Positions 16,466 to 27,063 are shown, counted from the first letter of the stretch. The stretch: DNA of 63,733 bases from Bacillota bacterium (GCA_023408815.1 JAEYJO010000068.1:1-63733); one strand, 5' to 3'. Notes: generated by a model from the sequence alone, not told the origin. Numbers and translations: made by a program.

Positions 16466-19400
16466 ATGGGAAATGTGAAACGCATTTATGTAGAAAAGAA
16501 GGAACCCTTTGCCGTAAAGGCGAAAGAGCTGAAGGAGGAAATCCGAAGTTACTTAGGCATATCGGGCGTAAAAGACGTGAGAATGTTCATACGTTACGAT
16601 GTTGAGAACCTATCAGAAGATACTTTTGAGGCTGCCTGCAGGATTGTTTTTTCAGAGCCGCCGGTGGATATCCTTTATAAGGAGAACTTCGAGATACCTG
16701 CGAACGGAAAAGTGTTCAGCGTGGAATATCTGCCCGGACAGTTCGATCAGCGTGCGGATTCCGCAGTTCAGTGTGTGAAATTTTTACGGGAAAATGAGCA
16801 GCCCATTATTAAGACGGCAGTTACTTATCTCGTAATAGGAGATGTTTCCGAGGATGAATTTGAGAAAATAAAAGCGTATTGCATCAATCCGGTGGATTCC
16901 AGAGAGACAGATATGGTGAAGCCGGATACTCTTGTTACACAGTTCGAGGAACCGGAAGATGTTTCCGTTCTGGATGGATTTAAGGATATGCCGGAAAGGG
17001 ATCTAGAGGAATTATATGAGTCTTTGGGTCTTGCCATGACGTTCAGGGACTTTAAGCACATTCAGAATTATTTTAAAGATGATGAGCGAAGAAATCCTAC
17101 CATGACGGAAATCAGAGTGCTCGATACATACTGGTCCGATCACTGCCGCCATACCACCTTTTCTACGGAGCTTAAGAACGTGGAGTTCGGCGAAGGCTAT
17201 TACAGGACCCCTATCGAAACGACGTATCAGAGTTATCTCGATACGAGAGAAGAGATTTTCAGAGGCAGAGAGGACAAGTTCATCTGTTTGATGGATCTGG
17301 CACTCATGGCGATGCGCAAGCTGAAAAAGGACGGAAAGTTAAACGATATGGAGGAGTCCGATGAAATCAATGCGTGCTCTGTCATCGTTCCTGTGGAAAT
17401 TGATTACGGCGAGGGGATGGTAAACGAGGAGTGGCTCGTGTTCTTTAAGAATGAGACCCATAACCATCCAACGGAAATAGAACCTTTCGGTGGTGCAGCA
17501 ACCTGCCTCGGCGGTGCGATTCGCGATCCTCTTTCAGGACGCGGTTATGTATATCAGGCGATGCGCGTGACCGGCGCGGCGGATCCGACGGTACCGGTGG
17601 CGGAGACGTTAAAAGGAAAACTGTCCCAGAAGAAGCTTGTGCGCGGTGCGGCCAGCGGCTATTCTTCTTATGGCAACCAGATAGGACTGGCAACCGGTTA
17701 TGTAAAGGAGATTTATCATCCTGACTATGTAGCGAAGAGAATGGAAATCGGCGCGGTAATGGGAGCAGCGCCCAGGCGCAACGTTATTCGTGAGAATTCC
17801 GATCCTAATGATATTATCATCCTTCTTGGAGGAAGGACAGGCAGGGACGGCTGCGGTGGAGCTACGGGATCTTCCAAGGTGCATACGGAAAATTCTATCG
17901 AGACCTGCGGTGCGGAGGTACAGAAAGGAAATGCGCCTACAGAACGCAAGATTCAGAGACTTTTTAGAAGAGAAGAAGTGAGCAGGATCATAAAAAAATG
18001 CAATGATTTCGGCGCAGGCGGTGTTTCTGTAGCGATCGGTGAGCTGGCGGACGGGTTGATCGTAGACTTGGATAAGGTGCCGAAGAAGTATGCGGGCCTG
18101 GACGGCACGGAGTTAGCTATTTCCGAATCTCAGGAAAGAATGGCTGTAGTGGTAGGTCCCGCCGATGTAGACAGCTTCTTGGATTTTGCGGCACAGGAGA
18201 ATCTGGAAGCAGTTCCCGTTGCCGTTGTGACGAAGGAGCCGAAGCTCGTTTTAAAATGGCGCGGTAAGGAAATCGTTAACATTAAGAGAACGTTTCTCGA
18301 TACCAATGGCGCTCATCAGGAAACGAATGTAAATGTGGATATTCCCGAAAAAGAAGATAATTATTTCGATTATATAGCGATTCCTTCGGTAAGGGAGAAA
18401 CTGGAAGAGGAGGACGTGAAAGCAGCATGGCTTGCGGGACTTAATGATCTGAACGTATGCTCCCAAAAAGGACTGGTGGAAATGTTCGACTCTTCTATCG
18501 GTGCAGCTTCTGTGCTCATGCCTTACGGCGGTAAATATCAGTTGACGGAGACGCAGGTAATGGCGGCGAAGCTTCCGGTATTAAAGGGAAAAACCGATGC
18601 AGTGACTCTTATGAGCTACGGTTTTGACCCGTATCTTTCCTCATGGAGCCCGTATCACGGAGCAATTTATGCGGTGACGGAATCCATAGCGAAGATTGTA
18701 GCGGCAGGCGGCGATTTTAGAAATATACGCTTTACCTTCCAGGAATATTTCAGGCGTATGACTTCGGAACCGGAACGTTGGAGTCAGCCCTTTGCAGCTC
18801 TTTTGGGTGCGTATGACGCACAGATCGGATATGGTCTTGCGGCCATTGGCGGTAAGGACAGCATGTCGGGAACCTTTCAGGATATCGACGTACCTCCTAC
18901 GCTTGTATCTTTTGCAGTGGATGTTGCGAAAGAGGGCAATATCGTGACACCGGAGCTTAAGGGCGAAGGGAATAAGCTGGTTCAGTTCTGGATCGATAAG
19001 GACGAATACGATATTCCGATTTATGAAAATGTTATGAATCTGTACCAGCAGATTACTCTGCTTATCGAAGAAGGAGTTATCGTGTCCGCCTATGCACAGG
19101 ATGCTAATGGCCTCGTTTCTGCCATCACCAAGATGGCATTCGGCAATAAGTTGGGCGTGAATATGTCAGGGGAACTGTCTGCAAAGGAATTGTTTGAAAA
19201 TGGTTTAGGCGATATTGTGGCGGAGGTGACCGCGGATAATCTGGAGAAATTGAGTGAACTTCCGAATTGCCGCGTGGTAGGCGAGGTGACGAAGGAACCG
19301 GAATTCACCTATAAGGATGTTCATATTTCCATGGAAGAGGCGCTGGCGGCATGGACCTCTAAGTTAGAAAAGGTATTTCCGACGAAGGCGGTGAAAGAAA

Positions 19401-20266
19401 CGACGCCTGTAGAGTCTCCGCTTTATACGACGGACAAAGTTTATATATGCAAAAACAAGGTGGCGAAGCCTACGGTATTCATTCCGGTATTTCCGGGCAC
19501 GAACTGCGAATATGACAGCGCGAAGGCGTTTGAGCGTGCCGGAGCGAAAGCAGTGACGAAGATATTCAGAAACCTGACGGCGGAGGACATCAGAGATTCC
19601 GTAGAGGTGTTTGAAAAGGCGATAAACGATGCACAGATCATTATGTTTCCGGGAGGATTTTCCGCAGGTGATGAGCCGGACGGAAGCGCAAAATTCTTTG
19701 CTACCGCATTCCAGAACGCAAAAATAAAAGAAGCTGTCATGAAGCTGTTAAACGAAAGAGACGGTCTTGCCCTCGGTGTCTGCAACGGATTCCAGGCACT
19801 GATTAAGCTCGGCCTTGTTCCGTTTGGAGAAATCGTAGGACAGAAGGAGGATTCTCCGACTCTTACCTTTAATACAATTAATCGTCATATTTCCAAGATG
19901 GTATATACGAAAGTAGTATCCAATAAATCACCTTGGCTTCAGGAAGCAGAAGTGAGCAAGACCTACGCGAATCCGGCCTCCCATGGAGAGGGACGTTTCG
20001 TTGCTCCGAAGGAATGGGTGGATAAATTGTTTGCAAACGGTCAGGTGGCTACGCAGTATGCGGATATCGAGGGCAATGTTTCCATGAATGAGGAATGGAA
20101 CGTGAATGGTTCCTATGCCGCTATCGAAGGCATCACTTCACCGGACGGAAGATGTTTTGGTAAGATGGCACATGCGGAACGCCGTGACCGCTCCGTTGCA
20201 ATCAACATTTACGGAGAGCAGGATATGAAGATATTCGAATCGGGCGTATATTACTTTACAAGATAA
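16466..20266 (+). CDS. purL: Phosphoribosylformylglycinamidine synthase, single-chain
   Basis: This 1267-aa enzyme catalyses step 4 of purine synthesis (FGAR + Gln + ATP to FGAM). It is the long PurL form, with an N-terminal PurS-like part, two AIR-synthase-type repeats (SDHCRHTTF; KNETHNHPTEIEPFGGAATCLGG; GFDPYLSSWSPYHGA) and a C-terminal glutaminase (FPGTNCEYDSAKAF; GVCNGFQAL with the nucleophile Cys; ASHGEGRF with the His). ATG 16466 is chosen because GGAGGAAAG precedes it and family members start with VKRIYVEKK. The open frame reaches back to TTG 16406 without support. It is the only purine gene here. Confidence 0.96.
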   Translation: MGNVKRIYVEKKEPFAVKAKELKEEIRSYLGISGVKDVRMFIRYDVENLSEDTFEAACRIVFSEPPVDILYKENFEIPANGKVFSVEYLPGQFDQRADSAVQCVKFLRENEQPIIKTAVTYLVIGDVSEDEFEKIKAYCINPVDSRETDMVKPDTLVTQFEEPEDVSVLDGFKDMPERDLEELYESLGLAMTFRDFKHIQNYFKDDERRNPTMTEIRVLDTYWSDHCRHTTFSTELKNVEFGEGYYRTPIETTYQSYLDTREEIFRGREDKFICLMDLALMAMRKLKKDGKLNDMEESDEINACSVIVPVEIDYGEGMVNEEWLVFFKNETHNHPTEIEPFGGAATCLGGAIRDPLSGRGYVYQAMRVTGAADPTVPVAETLKGKLSQKKLVRGAASGYSSYGNQIGLATGYVKEIYHPDYVAKRMEIGAVMGAAPRRNVIRENSDPNDIIILLGGRTGRDGCGGATGSSKVHTENSIETCGAEVQKGNAPTERKIQRLFRREEVSRIIKKCNDFGAGGVSVAIGELADGLIVDLDKVPKKYAGLDGTELAISESQERMAVVVGPADVDSFLDFAAQENLEAVPVAVVTKEPKLVLKWRGKEIVNIKRTFLDTNGAHQETNVNVDIPEKEDNYFDYIAIPSVREKLEEEDVKAAWLAGLNDLNVCSQKGLVEMFDSSIGAASVLMPYGGKYQLTETQVMAAKLPVLKGKTDAVTLMSYGFDPYLSSWSPYHGAIYAVTESIAKIVAAGGDFRNIRFTFQEYFRRMTSEPERWSQPFAALLGAYDAQIGYGLAAIGGKDSMSGTFQDIDVPPTLVSFAVDVAKEGNIVTPELKGEGNKLVQFWIDKDEYDIPIYENVMNLYQQITLLIEEGVIVSAYAQDANGLVSAITKMAFGNKLGVNMSGELSAKELFENGLGDIVAEVTADNLEKLSELPNCRVVGEVTKEPEFTYKDVHISMEEALAAWTSKLEKVFPTKAVKETTPVESPLYTTDKVYICKNKVAKPTVFIPVFPGTNCEYDSAKAFERAGAKAVTKIFRNLTAEDIRDSVEVFEKAINDAQIIMFPGGFSAGDEPDGSAKFFATAFQNAKIKEAVMKLLNERDGLALGVCNGFQALIKLGLVPFGEIVGQKEDSPTLTFNTINRHISKMVYTKVVSNKSPWLQEAEVSKTYANPASHGEGRFVAPKEWVDKLFANGQVATQYADIEGNVSMNEEWNVNGSYAAIEGITSPDGRCFGKMAHAERRDRSVAINIYGEQDMKIFESGVYYFTR

Positions 20267-20270
20267 TTAT

Positions 20271-20311
20271 AAAACCATGGGAAGATGTTTGCGGATTTCC
20301 ATGGTTTTATT
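20271..20311 (+). terminator. Terminator after purL
   Basis: AAAACCATGG pairs with CCATGGTTTT (10 bp), followed by ATT. The loop is 18 nt. Confidence 0.8.
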
Positions 20312-20350
20312 AAGAATAAAATTGCGTAAAATAAGAAGTGGGGATTTTAG

Positions 20351-21805
20351 ATGAAAAAAGAGACAATAAATCAATATTTAATTAACCTAAGTGTATTAGT
20401 AATTGCTTGGGGCGGGTTATTTCGGAGGAGTTTTAATAGTGATACATTAACACATATGGTATCGGCGGAAAAAGATATCTTAATTCAGATTCAAGATGGA
20501 AGATATTTGAATTCTTTGGTAGATTATATTCTATTGAAACTGGGATTATCCACTACTACGCATACGGGAGTAACGGCGATTGCAGCTCTTTTTTTACTAG
20601 CGTTAGGACTTTGCTTTGTGCAAGAAGGTTTGCTGGTGAAAATAAAAAAAACATCGGGTCTGCAGGAGATAGGTTTTTATGCAATTACGGCGTTATTGTT
20701 TTCCAATGTATTATTCGGTGAAAATTTAATGTTCAGCGAGTGCTCATTTGTATTTGGAATGGGATATTTATTTGCCTCAATAGGTGTTTATTATTTCATC
20801 AAAAAAAAGAGATTGCGGGCGTTTCTCTTTTTTTTATTAGCAACGACCGGATATCAGGTTACCGTCGTATATGCAGCTATCGTCTTATCTGCGTATATTC
20901 TTTTGGATAATGAGTATAAGATAACGAAAAAGACTGTAGCGGAGGAATTCCTATGCGGAATATATACTTTCGGTTCAGGTGTTTTAAATATTTTAAGCTA
21001 TACTTTGCTGGCTTATGCGGGGATAGGCGGCGGTCTGAGAAAGCAGGTAGGTGCTGGAATCTGGATGGATAAGCTGGAGTCGATGGCAGAGATTTACGCA
21101 GCTCTTTTGAAAAACAGCAAAGGGCTGTTGCCTAACATATGGCTTCCGCTGATAATAATGGTATTTTGCATAAGTGTCATCATTTATACATTTATTCGCA
21201 AGAAAGATAAAATGGCGGTATTATATTTTGTTCTTTTTGTCTTTGGAATTAATATAATGATTTTCGCAATTCCGATGCTTCAGCAATACGTCTATCTGCC
21301 GCCCAGAATCATCTGGCCGTTTTATGCGGTGCAGAGTATGCTCCTGCTGATTGCCTTTGCCTGCACAGATGGCAGATTAAAGACGCTTGTATGTTATGTG
21401 GGATGTATGTATTTGATCATACAAATAGTATTCTGTAATGTTATTATAGCGAACAGAACATTGAGTAATAATCTTGACAAATTATATGCCAATATAGCTT
21501 ATGAAAAAATATTGGAGTATGAGAAGACAGAGAATATACAAGTGACAAAGCTGGCTGTTGTCAACGATATAGATTGCCCCTTCAGCTATGATGAAGTGCA
21601 TTATAAAACGGACCAGATTAACGAAAGAGCTCTTGGAACGGTAACGAATACGCTGATGAATGTTGTGAGCGGAAGAAACTTTGAAAAGGTGGATATGGAC
21701 GAAGCGATTTATAATACTTATTTCTCAGGAAAGAACTGGGATTATTTCGATACCACGGAGCAGTTGATTATCGAAGGAGATACTGCATATTGGGTAATTT
21801 TTTAG
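20351..21805 (+). CDS. Polytopic membrane protein, GtrII-like glucosyltransferase candidate
   Basis: This 484-aa protein has about ten hydrophobic segments and a soluble C-terminal tail of about 115 residues. The N-terminal FRRSFNSDTLTHMVSAEKDILIQIQDGRYLNSL, with an Asp between the first two membrane segments and a GR motif, resembles the GtrII glucosyltransferase-domain family, which uses lipid-linked glucose to modify surface polymers. The match is by pattern only. The gene is visibly more AT-rich than its neighbours purL and carAB and sits alone between them, which suggests insertion. The RBS is weak (GTGGGGA). Confidence 0.55.
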   Translation: MKKETINQYLINLSVLVIAWGGLFRRSFNSDTLTHMVSAEKDILIQIQDGRYLNSLVDYILLKLGLSTTTHTGVTAIAALFLLALGLCFVQEGLLVKIKKTSGLQEIGFYAITALLFSNVLFGENLMFSECSFVFGMGYLFASIGVYYFIKKKRLRAFLFFLLATTGYQVTVVYAAIVLSAYILLDNEYKITKKTVAEEFLCGIYTFGSGVLNILSYTLLAYAGIGGGLRKQVGAGIWMDKLESMAEIYAALLKNSKGLLPNIWLPLIIMVFCISVIIYTFIRKKDKMAVLYFVLFVFGINIMIFAIPMLQQYVYLPPRIIWPFYAVQSMLLLIAFACTDGRLKTLVCYVGCMYLIIQIVFCNVIIANRTLSNNLDKLYANIAYEKILEYEKTENIQVTKLAVVNDIDCPFSYDEVHYKTDQINERALGTVTNTLMNVVSGRNFEKVDMDEAIYNTYFSGKNWDYFDTTEQLIIEGDTAYWVIF

Positions 21806-21815
21806 AATTATATAG

Positions 21816-21844
21816 TTGAAACATACAAGATGCTGTGCTAAAAT
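21816..21844 (+). promoter_or_regulatory. Promoter of carAB
   Basis: TTGAAA (21816-21821) and TAAAAT (21839-21844) are separated by 17 bp. The short leader to the GTG at 21882 shows no PyrR attenuator hairpins. Confidence 0.65.
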
Positions 21845-21881
21845 AAGATAATTTGGATAAAATTTAGAGAGAGGACGACGG

Positions 21882-23102
21882 GTGAAAAAAATGAGCGCAT
21901 TTCCAATGAAGTCATTTTTAATTTTGGAGGACGGCACAGTTTTTGAGGGGACTCATATCGGTGCCAAAAAAGAAATCATCAGTGAAATAGTTTTCAATAC
22001 GTCCATGGCGGGCTATCCGGAAGTACTGACGGATCCTTCCTATGCGGGACAAGCCGTGTGCATGACCTATCCGCTTATCGGTAACTATGGAGTATGCAGA
22101 GACGATATGGAATCTAAGAAACCGTGGCCCGATGGATTTATTGTACGGGAATTGTCGAGAATTTCCAGCAATTTCCGCTCGGATATGACGATTCAGGAAT
22201 TTCTGGAGGATTATGGAGTGCCGGGAATCGCAGGAATCGATACGAGAGCCCTTACGAAGATTTTGCGGGAAAAGGGCACGATGAACGGAATGATCACAAC
22301 GAGGGAAGATTATGATTTGAATGAAATCATACCCAGATTAAAAGAGTACACGACCGGAAAAGTGGTGGAAAAGGTAACCTGTGAACATAAATATGAAGTA
22401 AATGGTTCTGTATCCTTGGAGGAAAACGGTGCAGTTTCCGGCGGTGCCAGATTCGATAAGGAATCGTATGAAAAAGGAACTCATGAAAAGAAACCGAGTA
22501 TGGTAAAAGCCTTAAACGGCGCCGGCAAAAAGGTTGCGCTGTTAGACTTCGGAGCGAAGGATAATATCGCCGATGCTCTCGCGAAAAGAGGCTGTGCTGT
22601 TACCGTATATCCCGCACTTACAAAGGCGGAAGAAATCATCGCGGATGCACCGGACGGCATCATGTTAAGCAACGGACCGGGCGACCCGAAGGAATGCACC
22701 TCTATTATAGAAGAAATTAATAAGCTATATCAAACGAACATTCCCATTTTTGCAATATGTTTAGGACATCAGCTCATGGCGCTAGCGACGGGCGCTGATA
22801 CTTTTAAAATGAAATATGGCCACCGGGGCGGAAATCATCCGGTAAAAGACTTGCAGACCGGCAGAGTCTATATTTCCTCACAGAACCACGGCTACGTAGT
22901 GGATACGGACAAGCTCGACCCCGGCATTGCCATACCGGCATTTATCAATGTGAACGATGGAACGAACGAAGGTCTTTCCTATACCGGCAAGAATATTTTC
23001 ACCGTACAGTTTCATCCGGAAGCATGTCCGGGACCTCAGGATTCCGGGTATTTGTTTGACAGGTTTATTGATATGATGAAAGCGAGGAAAGAAGATGCCT
23101 AA
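21882..23102 (+). CDS. carA: Carbamoyl-phosphate synthase small subunit
   Basis: This 406-aa glutaminase subunit supplies ammonia to CarB for carbamoyl phosphate (pyrimidines and arginine). The N-terminal CPSase_sm domain (GTVFEGTHIGAKKE; NTSMAGYPEVLTDPSYAGQ) is joined to a class I amidotransferase domain with the nucleophile in AICLGHQLMALA and the His/Glu in VQFHPEACPGP. A Lys/Glu-rich linker of about 35 residues (near 170-205) between them is longer than usual. GTG 21882 has AGGA six bases before it. The stop overlaps carB by 8 bp. Confidence 0.95.
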   Translation: MKKMSAFPMKSFLILEDGTVFEGTHIGAKKEIISEIVFNTSMAGYPEVLTDPSYAGQAVCMTYPLIGNYGVCRDDMESKKPWPDGFIVRELSRISSNFRSDMTIQEFLEDYGVPGIAGIDTRALTKILREKGTMNGMITTREDYDLNEIIPRLKEYTTGKVVEKVTCEHKYEVNGSVSLEENGAVSGGARFDKESYEKGTHEKKPSMVKALNGAGKKVALLDFGAKDNIADALAKRGCAVTVYPALTKAEEIIADAPDGIMLSNGPGDPKECTSIIEEINKLYQTNIPIFAICLGHQLMALATGADTFKMKYGHRGGNHPVKDLQTGRVYISSQNHGYVVDTDKLDPGIAIPAFINVNDGTNEGLSYTGKNIFTVQFHPEACPGPQDSGYLFDRFIDMMKARKEDA

Positions 23103-26100
23103 GAATCCTAATGTAAAAAAAGTGTTGGTTATCGGTTCCGGCCCTATCGTTATCGGACAGGCAGCGGAATTCGATTATGCGGGAACGCAGGCCTGCCGCT
23201 CTTTAAAGGAAGAGGGAATCGAGGTCGTACTGGTAAACTCCAACCCCGCAACTATTATGACGGACAGGGATATTGCGGATAAAATATATATCGAGCCTTT
23301 GACGGTCAAGGTTTTGGAGCAGATCATCGAAAAGGAAAAGCCAGACAGCGTTCTGCCTACGCTGGGAGGACAAGCAGGCTTGAATCTCGGTATGGAGCTG
23401 GATGAATCCGGCTTTCTTGAGAGAAATAATGTAAAGCTTCTGGGTACCACCGCTAAGACGATTAAAAAAGCGGAGGATCGCTTGGAATTCAAGGAGACGA
23501 TGGAAAAAATCGGGGAGCCCTGTGCGGCATCTCTCGTGGTGGAAAATGTAAAAGATGGTGTGGAATTCGCGAAGAAAATAGGCTATCCTGTTGTTCTTCG
23601 TCCGGCATATACGCTTGGCGGATCGGGAGGAGGAATCGCTGACAATCAGGTGGAACTGGAAGATATTCTGGCTAACGGCCTGCGTCTTTCCCGTGTAGGC
23701 CAGGTTTTGGTAGAGCGTTGTATTTCCGGCTGGAAGGAAATAGAATACGAAGTGATGCGCGATAGTGCGGGTAACTGTATTACCGTTTGTAACATGGAAA
23801 ATATCGACCCGGTAGGCGTACATACCGGAGACAGCATCGTTGTGGCTCCATCACAGACCTTGATGGACAAAGAATATCAGATGCTTCGCAGCTCAGCTCT
23901 CAACATTATCAATGAGCTGGAAATTACCGGAGGCTGCAACGTGCAGTTCGCCCTTCATCCTACCAGTTTCGAATATTGTGTTATTGAAGTTAATCCCCGC
24001 GTAAGCCGTTCTTCTGCGCTTGCGTCGAAGGCCACCGGCTATCCGATTGCAAAGGTGGCGGCGAAGATAGCGCTTGGCTATACACTGGATGAAATAAAGA
24101 ATACGATTACGGGAAAGACCTATGCCAGCTTTGAACCCACGCTGGATTACTGTGTAGTGAAGATTCCGCGCCTTCCCTTCGACAAGTTCATCACGGCGAA
24201 GAGGACGCTGACCACGCAGATGAAGGCTACCGGCGAGGTTATGAGTATCTGCACGAATTTTGAAGGTGCGCTGATGAAGGCGATCCGTTCGCTGGAGCAG
24301 CATGTGGATTGCCTTATGAGTTATGATTTTACGGTGCTTTCCAAGGAGGAGCTTCTGGATAGGCTGAAAATCGTGGATGACCAGAGAATTTACGTAATAG
24401 CGGAAGCGGTCAGAAAAGGTATCGATTATGATACGATTCACGAGATAACCATGGTGGATCATTGGTTTATCGATAAGATCGCAATCTTAGTCGAGATGGA
24501 AGAGTTGTTGAAAAAGGGACCTCTTACGTTGGATTTGTTAAAAGAAGCGAAGCGTATCGAGTACCCTGATAATGTCATCAGCAGACTGGCGGGCATACCG
24601 GAGGCAGATATTAAGAAAATGCGCTATGACAACGGAATCACTGCGGCCTTTAAGATGGTAGATACCTGTGCGGCAGAATTCGCTGCAAGCACCCCGTATT
24701 ATTATTCCTGCTTTGGAAGTGAAAGTGAGATAGTGGAAACCAATCCACCTAAGAAGGTGCTGGTTCTGGGGTCCGGCCCCATTCGTATCGGGCAGGGCAT
24801 CGAGTTCGACTATTGCTCCGTACATGCTACGTGGGCATTTTCGAAGGCCGGATATGAGACGATTATTGTCAATAACAATCCGGAGACGGTGAGCACGGAC
24901 TTCGACATTGCGGATAAGCTTTACTTTGAGCCGCTGACTCCCGAAGATGTGGAGAACGTGGTGAATATAGAAAAACCGGACGGGGCGGTGGTTCAGTTCG
25001 GCGGCCAAACAGCGATCAAGCTGACAGAAAGCCTCATGAAGATGGGGGTTCCTATTTTAGGAACGAGCGCAGAGAATGTTGATGCGGCAGAAGACAGAGA
25101 GCTGTTCGATGCAATTTTGGAAAAGTGTGATATTCCCAGACCTTCAGGCGGAACGGTGTATACCGCTGAGGAAGCTAAAAAGGTAGCGAATAAATTGGGC
25201 TATCCGGTATTGGTGCGCCCCTCTTACGTACTGGGCGGACAAGGGATGCAGATTGCCATTTCCGATGAGGAAGTGGAGGAGTTCATGGAAATCATCAACC
25301 GCATCGCTCAGGACCATCCGATACTGGTAGACAAATATTTACAGGGCAAGGAAATCGAAGTGGATGCGGTTTGTGACGGTACCGACATATTGATTCCCGG
25401 CATTATGGAACATATCGAGAGAGCAGGAGTCCATTCCGGTGACAGTATCTCCGTATATCCGGCCCAGAGCATCAGCGAGAAGGTAAAGGAAACGATTGCG
25501 GAATATACGAGAAGGCTTGCCAAGGCCCTGCATGTTATAGGATTGATCAATATTCAGTTCATCGCAGTGGGCGAAGAGGTATACGTCATCGAGGTAAATC
25601 CCCGTTCTTCACGAACGGTTCCTTATATCAGTAAGGTGACAGGTATTCCGATAGTCGATCTTGCGACGGAAGTTATTATCGGCAAGACGATTCGTGAGCT
25701 CGGCTACGAGCCGGGACTTCAAAAGGAAGCGGATTATGTGGCGATCAAGATGCCGGTATTCTCCTTCGAGAAAATACGAGGCGCGGAAATCAGCTTAGGG
25801 CCGGAGATGAAATCTACAGGAGAATGCTTAGGTATTTCCAAAACATTCAATGAGGCGCTTTATAAGGCGTTCCTCGGTGCCGGTATCAATCTGCCCAAAT
25901 ACAAACAAATGATTATCACGGTTAAGGATGCGGATAAAGGAGAAGCGATCGAGATAGGAAAGCGCTTTGAAAAGCTTGGTTATACTATTTATGCTACAAG
26001 AAGCACGGCAAATGCACTTAAGGAGGCGGGGGTAAACGCCCGCAAAGTTAATAAGATACAGCAGGAATCGCCTACGGTCATGGACCTTATCTTGGGACAT

Positions 26101-26295
26101 AAGATAGACCTTGTCATCGATACGCCTACACAGGGAAGGGATAAGTCCAGAGATGGCTTCCTTATAAGAAGAACAGCTATCGAGACGGGCGTGAACTGTC
26201 TGACCTCGTTAGATACGGCAAGAGCGTTGGTGACGAGCTTAGAGCATGTAAATAAGGAAGAAAAGCTGACATTAGTAGACATTGCATCGCTGTAA
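23095..26295 (+). CDS. carB: Carbamoyl-phosphate synthase large subunit
   Basis: This 1066-aa enzyme has the expected two homologous ATP-grasp halves. The first starts KKVLVIGSGPIVIGQAAEFD and the second KKVLVLGSGPIRIGQGIEFD near residue 553. A C-terminal MGS-like allosteric domain follows from about 930. Half one makes carboxyphosphate and carbamate; half two makes carbamoyl phosphate. It is translated from an ATG inside the end of carA with AGGA upstream. Only one carAB set is seen, so it would serve both arginine and pyrimidine synthesis. Confidence 0.96.
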   Translation: MPKNPNVKKVLVIGSGPIVIGQAAEFDYAGTQACRSLKEEGIEVVLVNSNPATIMTDRDIADKIYIEPLTVKVLEQIIEKEKPDSVLPTLGGQAGLNLGMELDESGFLERNNVKLLGTTAKTIKKAEDRLEFKETMEKIGEPCAASLVVENVKDGVEFAKKIGYPVVLRPAYTLGGSGGGIADNQVELEDILANGLRLSRVGQVLVERCISGWKEIEYEVMRDSAGNCITVCNMENIDPVGVHTGDSIVVAPSQTLMDKEYQMLRSSALNIINELEITGGCNVQFALHPTSFEYCVIEVNPRVSRSSALASKATGYPIAKVAAKIALGYTLDEIKNTITGKTYASFEPTLDYCVVKIPRLPFDKFITAKRTLTTQMKATGEVMSICTNFEGALMKAIRSLEQHVDCLMSYDFTVLSKEELLDRLKIVDDQRIYVIAEAVRKGIDYDTIHEITMVDHWFIDKIAILVEMEELLKKGPLTLDLLKEAKRIEYPDNVISRLAGIPEADIKKMRYDNGITAAFKMVDTCAAEFAASTPYYYSCFGSESEIVETNPPKKVLVLGSGPIRIGQGIEFDYCSVHATWAFSKAGYETIIVNNNPETVSTDFDIADKLYFEPLTPEDVENVVNIEKPDGAVVQFGGQTAIKLTESLMKMGVPILGTSAENVDAAEDRELFDAILEKCDIPRPSGGTVYTAEEAKKVANKLGYPVLVRPSYVLGGQGMQIAISDEEVEEFMEIINRIAQDHPILVDKYLQGKEIEVDAVCDGTDILIPGIMEHIERAGVHSGDSISVYPAQSISEKVKETIAEYTRRLAKALHVIGLINIQFIAVGEEVYVIEVNPRSSRTVPYISKVTGIPIVDLATEVIIGKTIRELGYEPGLQKEADYVAIKMPVFSFEKIRGAEISLGPEMKSTGECLGISKTFNEALYKAFLGAGINLPKYKQMIITVKDADKGEAIEIGKRFEKLGYTIYATRSTANALKEAGVNARKVNKIQQESPTVMDLILGHKIDLVIDTPTQGRDKSRDGFLIRRTAIETGVNCLTSLDTARALVTSLEHVNKEEKLTLVDIASL

Positions 26296-26301
26296 ATATG
26301 G

Positions 26302-26357
26302 GGGACTGCTGCAAAATGGCGGGATGTGATACCGCTCCTTTGCGGCAGCCCTTTTTT
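26302..26357 (+). terminator. Terminator after carB
   Basis: GGGACTGCTGCAAA pairs imperfectly with TTTGCGGCAGCCC, followed by T6. The apical loop contains a second small stem. Confidence 0.75.
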
Positions 26358-26406
26358 GAGCCGGATTTATTCCTCCAATAGACTTTGGAAGGAGAACGAA
26401 ATTATT

Positions 26407-27063
26407 ATGATAAATTACGCAAAAGAATTGGATAAAATAATAGAAGAACGGATTAAAGATGGAGATGAAAAGCGAAAAACAATCCTTCTTCATAGTTGTT
26501 GTGCGCCATGCAGCAGCTACGTAATGGAATATATGCGCGAATATTTCGATGTTACGGTTTTTTACTACAATCCCAACATTACGGAGGATGTGGAATATCG
26601 GAAGAGGGCGGAGGAGCAGAAGCGATTAATTGCAGAATATAACAGACAGGTGGAAGAAGGAGTATTTAAAAATATGTATTCCACCCTCCGCGCACATAAA
26701 ATCGAAGTGATAGAGGGTGATTATGAGCCGGAAAGTTTTTATCGTATCGCCAAGGGATTGGAGCGCTGCCCGGAGGGCGGCGAAAGGTGTTTATTGTGCT
26801 ATGAGCTGCGGCTTCGAAAGACCGCGCAGCTTGCTGCGGAGAAGGAGTTCGATTATTTCACGACGACGCTTACAATAAGTCCAATGAAAAGTGCAGAAAA
26901 ATTAAATGAAATCGGCGGACTTATGGGAAGAGAATACGGGGTTTCTTTTTTGCCCTCGGATTTTAAGAAAAAAAATGGATATAAAAGGTCGGTCGAACTG
27001 TCCGGGCTGTTCGGGCTGTATAGACAAGATTATTGCGGCTGTGTTTATTCCCGCAAGCAATGA
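26407..27063 (+). CDS. queH: Epoxyqueuosine reductase QueH
   Basis: This 218-aa protein of the DUF208/QueH family reduces epoxyqueuosine to queuosine in tRNA and substitutes for the unrelated QueG. The diagnostic Cys pairs are visible: LLHSCCAPCSSYV near the N-terminus, ERCLLCYELR in the middle and DYCGCVYS at the C-terminus; these carry the Fe-S cluster and second metal site. ATG 26407 gives the usual start MINYAKELDK; GGAG lies 12 nt upstream, a little far. It stands alone after the carB terminator. No preQ1 riboswitch is seen. Confidence 0.92.
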   Translation: MINYAKELDKIIEERIKDGDEKRKTILLHSCCAPCSSYVMEYMREYFDVTVFYYNPNITEDVEYRKRAEEQKRLIAEYNRQVEEGVFKNMYSTLRAHKIEVIEGDYEPESFYRIAKGLERCPEGGERCLLCYELRLRKTAQLAAEKEFDYFTTTLTISPMKSAEKLNEIGGLMGREYGVSFLPSDFKKKNGYKRSVELSGLFGLYRQDYCGCVYSRKQ

